A stretch of DNA of 64,000 bases from Gigantopelta aegis (taxonomy: Eukaryota > Mollusca > Gastropoda > Neomphalida > Peltospiridae), in NCBI RefSeq assembly GCF_016097555.1, contig NC_054703.1:10689423-10753422 (forward strand), written 5' to 3'. Made by a program: the position numbers and the translations under genes. Below are positions 22,756 to 33,145 of this stretch, one piece after another; the stretch's first letter is position 1, and every line of letters starts with the position of its first letter. Below the pieces are notes generated by a model that had not been told where the DNA came from, ran no database searches, and saw nothing but the letters and a program-made list of their open reading frames with translations.

Positions 22756-23259
22756 GGGGCCGTTCAACTATTAAGTAACGTTATGTTTGTCAAAATGAGT
22801 CACCCCCACCCCCCTTGTAACGCTAGACCATGCATTCCCGAAAATATTACGTAACGCTCGGATATACCCCCCCCCCCCCCCCACACACACACACACGCAC
22901 CAACACACAGACAAAGCAACGTGACAATGTTTATTTATACCCATGTGTACTATTGCTGTAAGATGGAAAAAAACAAACCCGCGGGTTTTCACTTGCGCGA
23001 TTTGAATTGACCCACAAAAGTATAAATACAATATTAAAATGTCTGGTGTATTAAAGCATTTCAGCTTGATTTATAATAGTTTTGTGTTTATATTTACCTC
23101 TAAAAACCTACATTATATAGTGTTGTCATGGCATGGCACGTTTAAGAGAAAACAAAATTGTGTTACGTAACGCTGTTCAATACACCCCGATCCCTTGTAA
23201 CGCTTGGACTTACACCCCCACCCCCCTAAGCGTTACGTACTATGTTATAGTTGACGAAA
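22756..23259. mobile_element. Palindromic-type repeat with GGGGCCGTTC ends
   Basis: Starts GGGGCCGTTCAACTATTAAG, contains ATTACGTAACGCTCGG and TTACGTAACGCTGTTCAATA, and ends with the inverse AAGCGTTACGTACTATGTTA then GTTGACGAA. CCCC-rich blocks flank each TAACGC word. The same ends are seen at 38947-40298. Non-autonomous and non-coding; superfamily not determined. Confidence 0.6.
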
Positions 23260-24048
23260 CTATGTTTGTAAATAGCTGGCATAATGTACTTATGGGATAT
23301 TAGTATATTACGATTGCTAAATGTGTTCATTTAATGCTTCAAGTCCGTGGTTTGGCCTTGCAGCCTTCGACTTTAGTTAATTTCCAGATTCCTGTGCATA
23401 TAAAAGTTATGACATAACGTTAACATTAATAATATTGATGTAAATAATTCTATGATTGCAAAGTGTGTATACTTACACGCTGAAAACCTCCCATGGGCTT
23501 ATAAATAAACCTGCGATAAATTTCCGTTTGTTCAACTATTTTAACATGGCTGCCGGGAGTGACCTTGTCCAATACAGTTTATTTTCCTCCAAAACCTGTA
23601 CGATCCATTATTTTTTTATTTTTTTTAGTTAAACGTATTTTAATATTGTATATACATTATAGAAAATCATTTTATTTACTTAGTGAAAAACTGTAAAACT
23701 GCTTACTGTAATATTGGAACTATATCCTTGTACGTTGAGAACCTGTTTACACATACAAGTTGCTATAGGAGAAGCCACGTGTTTAGGGAAATGACGTCAC
23801 AAATCAACATGTGCGCGCATTTGCTAGGCAGAAGTCCATAATGGCCAATAGTAACAATGAAAACTAGCGTAGCGTGAATAGCAAACAATGGCCAACATAT
23901 ATGCTTACATTACCGCTTGTACATAGCTCCTGTATGGAGGAAATACATGTGCTCTTTTGACCGACACAATTTGACGATTGGCCGAGTTCAAGACTATAAC
24001 AAATATGTTTATTTCATGTATCTTTAAGGCGTCTGGTCTATATTACAA

Positions 24049-24050
24049 CA

Positions 24051-24101
<51 letters not shown>

Positions 24102-24131
24102 GCGCACACACGCACAGGCACACGCACACAA
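24049..24131. repeat. CA microsatellite
   Basis: Uninterrupted CA for about 40 bp, then CG-containing variants (CGCGCGCACACACGCACAGG). Confidence 0.95.
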
Positions 24132-24756
24132 CTCCTTCGTATTTAATTTTTAAAAGTAATACTCTAGGCACCTACATATTTATGGCATAATACAATATAG
24201 AATATACTCAGATTTGTTTTACCCACTTTCATGTGACCATAATGGATCTGTCAATTCAAACACAAAGTGACAGAAAACGTTGTTTGTCGATTGACTGATA
24301 CTGCGACTAGGTCATCTTTGTTTCAATGTCACAGTTTAATATTATCTTTTTAATGTTTAATTTCAATAATCACTGACGTGTACTAGTATTACGAATGAAT
24401 ACATGCAGCAAATCTTCTATAAAATTAAAATGATATGATCCCTGTTGTGGAATGGGCAATGTTGATTCGTTTCGATTCCAGTGTATTTGATGAAACTAAT
24501 TCCATAATCTATCCTACAGTGTTTTGTGCAGCTAACAACAACGTATGAAATTACTATTATGAAATGCCATTCATCAAAACCAGTCTAGACTGATTTAATT
24601 AACGACAAATTGTTCGCTTGTTCATTACTACTAATGTCAACAGTGGCTTCTTGCCTACTAGAGCTCATGCGGTACCATGCGATCTAAAATTGTGACGTCA
24701 CCTTGGCTTCCCCTCTGATCAGATATATCGGTTTACAATGTCAGTAAACAATAGTA

Positions 24757-25075
24757 TCAAAATGCTGTTTTTATAAATATTCTAAAGGCTTTTTTTTATT
24801 ATAACTACTTTATATTGAAATTAGACCACAACGCAATTGCGTAATGTTAGTCTCATGTTTATGCACATTAAAATTGGGTGTATTATGGTTTGAATTACCA
24901 TTATATTTGCAACGCAGCATAGCTTGTTTTTTTGTACCTATATAAATAATGTCGTTTTTATCAATATTCCAAAGGCGTCTTTGTTAAAATTATTTTATAT
25001 TTCAATTAGACTGAAAAAGCAAGTGTGTTATGCTAGTTTTATGTTTATGCACTTTAAAAATTCCAGTATTAATTA
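24757..25075. repeat. Diverged direct duplication (period about 190 bp)
   Basis: About 24760-24890 and 24948-25075 share GTTTTTATAAATATTCTAAA / GTTTTTATCAATATTCCAAA, then GGC, TTATATT-AATTAGAC, GTTTATGCAC-TTAAAA in the same order. Confidence 0.6.
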
Positions 25076-25309
25076 GTTCAAGTTGGTAATGCTTTCGCTA
25101 TGGGATAAACTGACGTAGGCCTACTTACAAAAGTTGAAGTTTCTCAAGATTTAGAGTGTGCATTCACACACTGTACATTGCAAACGGAAGCTGGGCCAAA
25201 AAGCAATTACTTTATTTCTTGAGCAATTGGGTGCATAGTGTACCGGTAATTATTAACTGAAATGATATTCATTTTGTAAAGGTAGATCTCTTCCTAGCTT
25301 AAGGTAATT

Positions 25310-25385
25310 TCTGATTGGCTGTTATGGCGTCACGTAGTACTTCTCAGAGAGCATAAAAGGCTGTCGTCACTAGACAACAACAACC
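25310..25385 (+). promoter_or_regulatory. Candidate core promoter (CCAAT, CRE-like, TATA-like)
   Basis: An inverted CCAAT box (ATTGG, 25314-25318) precedes a CRE-like site (GCGTCACGTA, 25327-25336) and a TATA-like CATAAAAGG (25352-25360), in the usual order and spacing for an RNA polymerase II promoter firing rightwards near 25380. A candidate signal-peptide exon with a good acceptor begins 700 bp downstream. Motif agreement is by eye, so chance is possible. Confidence 0.35.
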
Positions 25386-25755
25386 GGCCTTTGTGAATCC
25401 TTTTACACCAGGGCTGAACTAATAAGTTTAATTATCTTTTATAATTAAATTAATTGTAAATTGTAGTCATATACTTCATTAGGCCAGCCCGTTTGGAAAC
25501 TATGCGACTACTAAATACTTTAAGACTCCATAACACTTAACTAGCGCTCTAAAATAACTTAAGCCCTTATATTAACATTTTATTTTATTGGTTTTAGAAT
25601 ACTGTTCAAAATTTCTAAATTGTCCCCATCAACCTATTACCTCCCCCCCCCCCCCCCCCCCCAGAGAATTGGCCACTGACGATGTCAGAAACCAAATCCG
25701 GGGTGGACGTGTCTGAACCTCTGCGGATATGGGCACGTAAATAGAGTTCCCCTTC

Positions 25756-25935
25756 CCAACCGGCCTCGGTGGTGTCGTGGTTAAGCCATCGGACCAAAGG
25801 CTGTACCGACTCCCACCCACAACTACTCCAAATGGGTAGGTGTAAGACCACTGCACCCTCTTCTCTCGCACTAACCACTAACCCACTGAGCTGGACAGAC
25901 AGCCCAGATAGCTGACGGGTGCGCCCAGGACAGCG
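25756..25935 (+). mobile_element. SINE family B, rearranged partial copy (sense)
   Basis: Starts with the family B tRNA-like head (CCGGCCTCGGTGGTGTCGTG then GTTAAGCCATCGG) and continues with ACCGACTCC, AAATGGGTAGGTGTAAGACC and a CACTAACCACTAACCCACTG block that also appears inverted at 27755-27830. A poly-C tract at 25641-25662 precedes it. Confidence 0.7.
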
Positions 25936-26090
25936 TGATTGGAAGTAATATTTATAAGCAACTGCAAGCTGCAGTTATCTTTACATTTATTGGAGATACA
26001 GTTCTCATTGGTTTAATATAACCAGAGCCGAAAGGAAGAGATCTATCTATCTTTTGAAAACTTACCGGTGAATATTAATTTTATTTTCAG

Positions 26091-26205
26091 TTACACTTAA
26101 TTATTAAAATAAATTTATAATTCTGGAAAATGGAACACTTCGGTCTTGTTGTCTGTATATTTATTATCTGGATATTGTTGATATCTTTGGGACACGGCCA
26201 CAACA
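26091..26205 (+). CDS. Candidate exon carrying a start codon and signal peptide (partial gene)
   Basis: A good acceptor (TTAATTTTATTTTCAG, ending 26090) opens the exon. The ATG at 26130 is in a strong context (GAAAATGG) and encodes MEHFGLVVC, a hydrophobic core (IFIIWILLISLG) and a plausible cleavage area (GHGHN). The only donor available is the GT at 26206, which is the first step of a long TA microsatellite; this gives a phase 1 end. Read-through would give an Ile-Tyr run. The rest of the protein was not found. It could be the first coding exon of a secreted protein driven by the promoter-like cluster at 25310, or an open frame arising by chance. Confidence 0.38.

Positions 26206-26264
<59 letters not shown>
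26206..26264. repeat. TA microsatellite
   Basis: About 29 uninterrupted TA units directly after the candidate signal-peptide exon. Confidence 0.97.
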
Positions 26265-26267
<3 letters not shown>

Positions 26268-27225
26268 GGGGGTCAAGCTGCTCGTTTCTGACTACATACA
26301 CTACTTTAGTACTTAGAAGAAGAAAGGAAGAAAATACATAATCCAAGATTGACTCGTAGACCGAGCGAGTGACTGCCAAAGTGGGTGCCCCCAATATAGG
26401 ATCCTGTTTTATACCGTGGAAAAAAGGTCTCTCGGTACATTCATCAGCAGTGTTGCTGTTAATGTATATGAGAGGTGTTTAATTTTTCAGTATCGCAAAT
26501 TAAAAAAAAAAAAAAAAAATTAAAATGGCCGAATAAATTAGGAAAAAACCCCAAATGGCAGCAGTGTCTACGAGTAGGTAATTGCGTACTTAACACATTA
26601 AATGTTAAAGTGTCAAGGTATATGGGGCGAAACCTTTTCCTGCGTAAACAGGTTAAAGCTAGGATTGTATGTCATCAGACCGGTGTGACACATTATTGAA
26701 CACGGGCTAAAACAAGACAATATTTCAAGATGTTACGAGGTCAAGGGGATCCTGAACAAACTTGATTTGAAGTCAGTGTTTATAACATGTCAAAGGATTT
26801 GAAGAAAGGCGCGTCACTGGAGGATGACAAAACGTTATAGCAAGATATTAACACTAGCCAGCACACAAGAAAACAGCAACTACATAGAAGCAAACAAAAC
26901 ACACACGTCGCTAGGTGTCTCTCTTGTCTAAGTGATCACTAATGGAAAGGCGTTCTGTTTCACTTAACAAAATCACCAGAGCAGCACAAACGTGATATGC
27001 AACACATAACGCAAAACGAAGCGACGGACAAAATGTACCTAAAGGCCTCGTGCTTGCTTATAAAACATTTACAGTCTAATCGCAAGGTTAATAGTGTCAG
27101 AAAGAGTAACGCCATGAACACGTCATACAAATTGTATTTGTGTGACGTCATTAAATATTGAGTCTAGGCTCTTAAGGTTTTGTTAGCACGGGCCCTCTTC
27201 ACTCATATTATCTAAGTTATTCTTC
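26265..27225. other. Non-coding stretch
   Basis: No gene recognised. Contains a poly-A run near 26503-26519. Confidence 0.4.
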
Positions 27226-27613
<388 letters not shown>

Positions 27614-27754
27614 TCATTGCACATATTGTACATATCACGTCGTTAGTGCCCCTACTCCCTTCCCTTCTCGTTCTGGATACGTCATTTCATTTCAACTTAT
27701 TTTCGTGCTTATATCCAATTGAGGTACACGCACGCTATCCTGGGCACACACACC

Positions 27755-27962
27755 TCAGCTATCTGGGCTGTCTGTCCAAGACAGTGGGTTAGTTGTTAGT
27801 TGGTTAGTGGTTAGTGAGAGAGAAGAGGATGTAGTGGCCTAACACCTACCCATTCAACCCTTAAGAACTCGCTCTGGGTTGGAGTCGGTACCGGGCTGTG
27901 AACCCTGTACCTACCAGCCTGTAGTCCGATAGCTTAATCGCTGCGCCTCCGAGGCCGGTAGG
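27755..27962 (-). mobile_element. SINE family B, head-proximal half (antisense)
   Basis: Reading antisense it begins with the head (CCGGCCTCGGAGGCGCAGCG) and passes through GGTAGGTACAGGGTTCACAG. The end nearest 27755 carries GGTTAGTGGTTAGTGAGAGA, the inverse of the block in the 25756-25935 copy. Confidence 0.75.
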
Positions 27963-28035
27963 ATACGTCAGAACGTCTACCCACAGCGAACCTGTTTGAA
28001 CCTTATTTTGAGGTTAGACACTTAAACCAATTCAG

Positions 28036-28303
28036 CGCTCGGATGGATTGCCGACGGTCTGGGATTGATCCCCGTTCGTGGGCTCATTGGGCTATTTCTC
28101 GTTCCAGGCAGTGCGCCACGGCTGGTATATCAAAGGCCGTGGTACGTGTTATACTGTCTGTGGGATGGTGCATATAAAAGAGTCCTTGCTTTCTTTCTAA
28201 GACTATATGTCAAATTAACAAATGTTTGACATGGAATAGCCGATGATTAATAAACCAATGTGAACTAGTGGTGTCGTTAAACAAAACAAACTTTAAGTCA
28301 AAC
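28036..28303 (+). mobile_element. SINE family A, sense, with full tail
   Basis: Head partly preserved (GGTCTGGGATTGATCCCCGT), then GGGCTATTTCTCGTTCCAGG, GGCTGGTATATCAAAGGCCG, GGGATGGTGCATATAAAAGA and the tail TTTGACATGGAATAGCCGAT ... TAGTGGTGTCGTTAAACAAA. A short ACAG microsatellite follows at 28338-28364. Confidence 0.9.
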
Positions 28304-28447
28304 ATATCTACAAGAACCGGTCTCGAGGAGTGCTTTAGACAGACAGACAGACAGACAGACAGACATATTCTTTATTTATGTGGCACCTTGTGTACAAGTT
28401 ATAAAACAAGAGTTCAACACTAATACAGCAATAAATAAACAAAGAAA

Positions 28448-28742
28448 TGTATTTGTTTTTATTTAACGACGCCCTCAACACATTTCATTTATTATTATAT
28501 GGCGTCGGAAGTATAGCTAAGGACCACACATATATTGAGATAGGAAACCCGCTGTCGCCACTACATGGGCTGCTCGTTTCGATTAGCAGCAAGGAATAAT
28601 TTATATGCACCATCCAACAGACAGGATAGTACATACCACGGCCTTTGTTACACCAGTTGTAGAACACCGGCTGCAACGCAAAATATCCCAATGGGCCCAC
28701 AGACGAGAATCGATCCTAGATCCCCTCAATGTTCTTCACGTC
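28448..28742 (-). mobile_element. SINE family A (antisense)
   Basis: Shows TATTTAACGACGCCCTCAAC, CCCGCTGTCGCCACTACATG, ATTAGCAGCAAGGAATAATT, ATGCACCATCCAACAGACAG and GGGCCCACAGACGAGAATCG. Head truncated. It abuts the zinc-finger remnant. Confidence 0.88.
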
Positions 28743-28814
28743 AGTGTGTTAAGAGGTTTAACACTAGTGTGATTCAAAATATTCGGTTTCAAATAGATAT
28801 TGCGGGTTAAACAT

Positions 28815-29240
28815 TTTGCACACACTGCACATTTGAAAGACTTGACACCAGTGTTAACTAGAATGTGTTCTTCGAAGTGACAACTCAGTTGAAAACATTT
28901 TGCATACACTTCGCATAATCTAAGTTAGGGAAGCAAGTAATTACTTCCTTCAATTTTCTACACATCTAGATACGTTCAAAGGTTAACACCACTGTGAATA
29001 GACATATGTTGTTTCATACTGCACCTGGATGAAACACATTTTGTACATAACTCACAAGTAAAATACTGAACTGGAGCTACGACTAACACGTTTTTTTCAT
29101 ACCTCACAATTAAAATGCATAACACCAGTGTGAACCAGCATATGATGTTAGGATAACAGGAACATTTTGCACAGACCTCACACTTTAAGAGCTTAACTCC
29201 AGTGTGAATGAGTATATGTCGCTTCAAAAGCGAACCTATG
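28815..29240 (-). pseudogene. C2H2 zinc-finger gene remnant (several fingers)
   Basis: On the minus strand the text reads finger after finger with TGEKP-like linkers decayed to HTGVK/HSGVN. The best finger (about 28982-29065) is FTCELCTKCVSSRCSMKQHM then SIH, with exact C-x2-C-x12-H-x3-H spacing. Others are LLKCEVCAKC... (about 29180), CEVYAKCFQLSCHFEEHILV with a Cys replaced by Tyr (about 28900) and FKCAVCAKC (about 28830). Frame changes and stops separate them. C2H2 arrays bind DNA; this one cannot make a full protein. It may be a retro-copy or a broken exon of a larger ZNF gene. Confidence 0.7.
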
Positions 29241-29552
29241 TAAATATTATTTTGACACCAATCCCAAGAAATGAAAGTGTCACAAAAGTACTGCCATTAA
29301 ATGGACAAAAATAAAATGTGGTGGGTACAAATATATGCTAAAATTCAAAATCCATTTGAGAAAAAAACAAGAAAATAAAATGTTGTTAAAATGTACATGT
29401 TTCATCAATAGACCTGATTAATATTGCGGAATATAAATACACTTGTATGTATACGTTCATACATTTCTAAAAGCATTTAATAAATAATCGAAAAGTATCC
29501 ATTATGTATTTTAATGAATGAAATTCGTATGGTTGTGAAAGTTAAGGTTGTT
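29241..29552. other. Non-coding stretch
   Basis: AT-rich sequence with no recognised gene or repeat border. Confidence 0.35.
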
Positions 29553-29770
29553 TTTCTTCAACTAGAGCTAAGCACATTGATTAATCAATTATCGACTATT
29601 GGATGTCAAACATTTCGTCATTCTGACTCATAGACATCAGAGGAAAACCTGCTGCATTTGTCTTAATGCAGCAAGGGATCTTTTATATGCACTTACCCAC
29701 ATAAAGGAAAATACATACCACGGCCTTTGACCAGATGTGGTGCACTGGTTGGATTGAGAAATATGGTTGT
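29553..29770 (-). mobile_element. SINE family A, old copy (antisense)
   Basis: Diverged tail (AGCACATTGATTAATCAATT, TATTGGATGTCAAACATTTC), then GCAGCAAGGGATCTTTTATA, TACATACCACGGCCTTTGAC and GGTGCACTGGTTGGATTGAG. Confidence 0.82.
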
Positions 29771-30645
29771 TAAATAAAGTGAACACTGTCATGTTGGTAA
29801 CATCCACTACTTGTTGAAATGTAATCATTATTACAATCATGATTACTGGACAATGTATTCGTAATCAGTTACTTTCAAGTTTCTTTTAATCTCTAGAGGA
29901 GGGGCGGGGGGGGGGGGGGGGGGGGGGGCTATTTAGTGGGAGGCGCAAACCGTATTTTTTTAATCTTTTTTATATTAAGTAGGGTTAAAATAAAATTAAA
30001 ACGTACATTTTCGTCCCTGGCTAGAGAGGTACAGACCCACCCCATCCCACAATCCACCCCAGTTTGGCTTTAAGTTTAAAATCGCCAGCAAGAATCCATA
30101 GCATTTAATATTGTTATTCTAGTCGACTAGGGACGGGACTTATCTCAGTACGTTGAGTGTTCGCTTGAGGTGCTTGCTTCGCAGGATCGAATCATTGTCA
30201 AAAACTGTGGAATGTGCTTCCTTGTCTGTGGTTAGAAAAACAAACAAAAAACGTTCGTTTCACATCCAATAGCCGATGATTAATTAATCAACGGGCACTA
30301 GTGGTATAGTTAAACAAAACCCCAAACTACTCGACCAATTTTTATACCACAACACGACAAAGCTGTGAAACATAGCAATTAGGACTATGAAATAGAAGCT
30401 ATGCTATAGCTATTTTAGAATATCTACGTATATTCGTCCAAGTAAGCGCAGGTGTCTGGTATTTAGTTACATGACATTGTGCAGATGTCAGAGGTCCGAT
30501 GACAGATGACGTGTTTTAAAAATGAATTCAACAATAACTCTACTGAAGATAGCGGTAGCAGTCAGCGATAAAACATGATTATTTAGAATTGCTAGCATAC
30601 AGCGTCTGGATCCAGTTTCCTAGTACAAAGACATTATAGTTTTGT
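29771..30645. other. Non-coding stretch with poly-G tract and SINE tail scrap
   Basis: A poly-G run lies at about 29898-29928. At about 30262-30325 the family A tail is seen in sense orientation (CATCCAATAGCCGATGATTA, CTAGTGGTATAGTTAAACAA). Nothing else recognised. Confidence 0.5.
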
Positions 30646-31037
30646 TTTGTTTTTATTTAACGACGCCTCTAGAGCACATTGATTTTTTTTATCTTACCAT
30701 CGGCTATTGGACGTCAAACATATCGTCATTATGACACTGTTTTTCGGAGGAAACCCGCTGTCGCCACATAGGCTACTATTTTACGACAGACAGCAAGGGA
30801 TCTTTTATTTGCCCTTCCCTCAGGCAGGATAGCACAAACCATGGCCTTTGTTGAACCAGTTATGGATCACTGGTCGGTGCAAGTGGTTTACACCTACCCA
30901 TTGAGCCTTGCGGAGCACTCACTCAGGGTTTGGAGTCGGTATCTGGATTAAAAATTCCATGCCTCGACTGGGATCCGAACCCAGTACCTACCAGCCTGTA
31001 GACCGATGGCTTAACCACGACGCCACCGAGGCCGGTA
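30646..31037 (-). mobile_element. SINE family B, full length (antisense)
   Basis: Read antisense, it starts ACCGGCCTCGGTGGCGTCGT then GGTTAAGCCATCGG (A-box region), carries GGGTTCGGATCCCAGTCGAG (B-box region), GGAGTGAGTGCTCCGCAAGG-like text, GGTGTAAACCACTTGCACCG and then the body shared with family A (AAAGATCCCTTGCTG, GTGGCGACAGCGGGTTTCC), ending in the tail TGACGTCCAATAGCCGATGG. Best family B copy in the window. Confidence 0.9.
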
Positions 31038-32665
31038 AAAAGACATTATAGATGCAAATTTAGACAGACCTTTGATTAATCTGGCGGCTTCTAATTTTAC
31101 CTTTCCATTATTGTCATCCTCGATTAAAGAACACCCATCCCATACTTCCGATGCATATGTAGCAGTATCAGATTTTTCACATTTCTCAAACACAGAAAGG
31201 AAAACAGCTACGGGTGGGTCCAGACAATTTATTCGATGTCACACAAAATGAAGACAAGGAAAAACACCCTACAAGAACAATAAAACAACAATACATATCA
31301 CATCATAGAATACATATAGAATTCATGTATATGTTACCAAGTAAAATAATTTACGTATACATATAACATTTATATCACAATTTAAGCAAATGTATATCTT
31401 TTAATCATATTCATCTCATCATAAAAATAATGTAAATTGAATTATCCTGCTTTAAATCCTAAGTATTTAATGCCAAACTATAAAAAAAATTGATAAGATA
31501 AAGCAAATACATATAATAAGTACACTTGATGAACATGACAAATACAACTGGTCATATATCACAATTATACATGAAAAACTGATATTTGATAAACATAATA
31601 CATAAAAACTCATACCAGGTAGATGACACCTGGGTGTAAGATAAACTGGATTCTCCAGCACACAGAAAGAGAACAGGACAATCTACAATTCAAATACAAG
31701 ACATATAAAAGAAACTATTGACAATCACATACCGTTAAACACGATGAACTAAAACACATACACATACAAATACACATACACAATTAACATGACATTCAGA
31801 TTGTAGTTTTTCTTTAAGCCAGCTATCTTGAACAAATATTAATTCAATGTAATTTAATCTATATACCCAATATAAATACTCATTACTTTATACATTCATA
31901 AAGTAATTAAACAATAACTAGCCACAGTACTTTCTAAGGGTGTTAACTAACAATGCATGTATACAAAACATACATATATTAAATAAAACAAAATACAGAT
32001 ACTAACCTTTCAGATAATATCCACTTTCAAATAATACTTGCAGTTCCACCTTTAAAAATGAAATCTGGCCTGACAATATAATCTTAGCAGGAGAAATAAA
32101 CCTGAACACTAGAGACAAGTTGTTTTATTCCCTGATGGGCTTGGGAGAGGAGTTTGAGAACAATAGTTAACAATAATGCGTTAGTACAGTGTAAGCTGAA
32201 AGAAACGATTACCACAATTACAAGTTACCAGCCTATTGTTTTAACCTGGCTAAGGATAAAATAAAACTACAATAAGTGACAGCAGGCAAGCTCATTAAAT
32301 ACAAATCCTAACTAAAACGAAGGGCGGCGTTGCATATGTTCAATAATGTGTGTCTCTTTAACAACTATTTGTATTTCCTAAGTGCAGAAGTCATTACCGA
32401 AGCCGATTTAAATTACATGTACACATATTGTTAATATGTATTGTCCACTTGACATTTGCTGAAAGGTTAAACCTAAATGTTTGTGAGTTGTATGCTGGTG
32501 GTTTCGAACTGTTTGTGTGCAACCTCCGACCCCTGTTGCCTGTTTTTGAAGTCTGTTATTACTAGTTTATATAGCAGTTCGACAGAGACCGTCGCTTGCG
32601 TTTCAGAGACCAAAGTTTGTTTTCGATGTTTAACTATATATATACATTATTTGTTCTTTTTGCAG
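31038..32665 (+). other. Presumed upstream intron or flank of the galectin exons
   Basis: AT-rich with no repeat borders recognised. An open frame on the + strand (from 32477) runs through the acceptor into the first galectin exon, but the T-rich tract and CAG at 32651-32665 look like a normal intron end. Confidence 0.45.
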
Positions 32666-32751
32666 ACGCCTACTCACCATATACCTGTTACTGGATTAGT
32701 TACTGCTGGCTGGAAGGTAGAGGCAATAGGAACGCCTGTTAATGATCCAAG
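32666..32751 (+). CDS. Galectin-domain exon (N-terminal strands of the carbohydrate-recognition domain)
   Basis: Bounded by a strong acceptor (TTTGTTCTTTTTGCAG) and a donor (AAG|GTAATT). The 86 bp encode TPTHHIPVTGLVTAGWKVEA then IGTPVNDPR, which matches the start of a galectin domain (P...GL..GW.v...G.p....RF). It begins in phase 0 and ends with two bases of the Arg codon completed by the next exon at 34803. Galectins are beta-sandwich lectins that usually bind beta-galactosides. The intron after it carries a Tc1 transposon. Upstream exons are uncertain because the candidates at 12263 and 26091 both end in phase 1. Confidence 0.75.
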
Positions 32752-33145
32752 GTAATTGCAATATGCATGTTAATACCAAGTATATTCATCATTATAGTAA
32801 AATACTAAACATATGTCTTACAGTTCAAGTTAAAGGAATGTACATTGTAATCAGAGTGCACCAGCTGTAAGTCGAAATGAAGGAGAAATTACAACGCAAG
32901 ATGGCGAACTGTCGCTAGCATTAAACAAATCAATGGCTTAATTTTCACAATTAGAGCCGTTTTTGATTATTGAAAATCATACATTACTTAAGACTTTATT
33001 ATTTAAATTGATCATTTCCATTCATCCAATTCATCCAAACTGTTTCGGGTCGTCATGGCGTTTGTAATGCAACAAAATACATTTAAAAGGTTATAAACCC
33101 CGCACATACCTCTAAGCGACTGTTATGGAGACGTGCTCATATGTA

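Larger units (their letters stand above)
23260..25310. other. Non-coding stretch with microsatellite and local duplication
   Basis: Holds a CA microsatellite (24049-24131) and a diverged duplication (24757-25075). No exon or mobile element with clear ends was recognised in the remainder. Confidence 0.4.

Noticed and set aside
32477..32665. Cys-containing frame running into the galectin exon as an added N-terminus
   Set aside because: It crosses a T-rich tract and CAG acceptor typical of an intron end, and the peptide has no galectin or other known features, though retention cannot be excluded.
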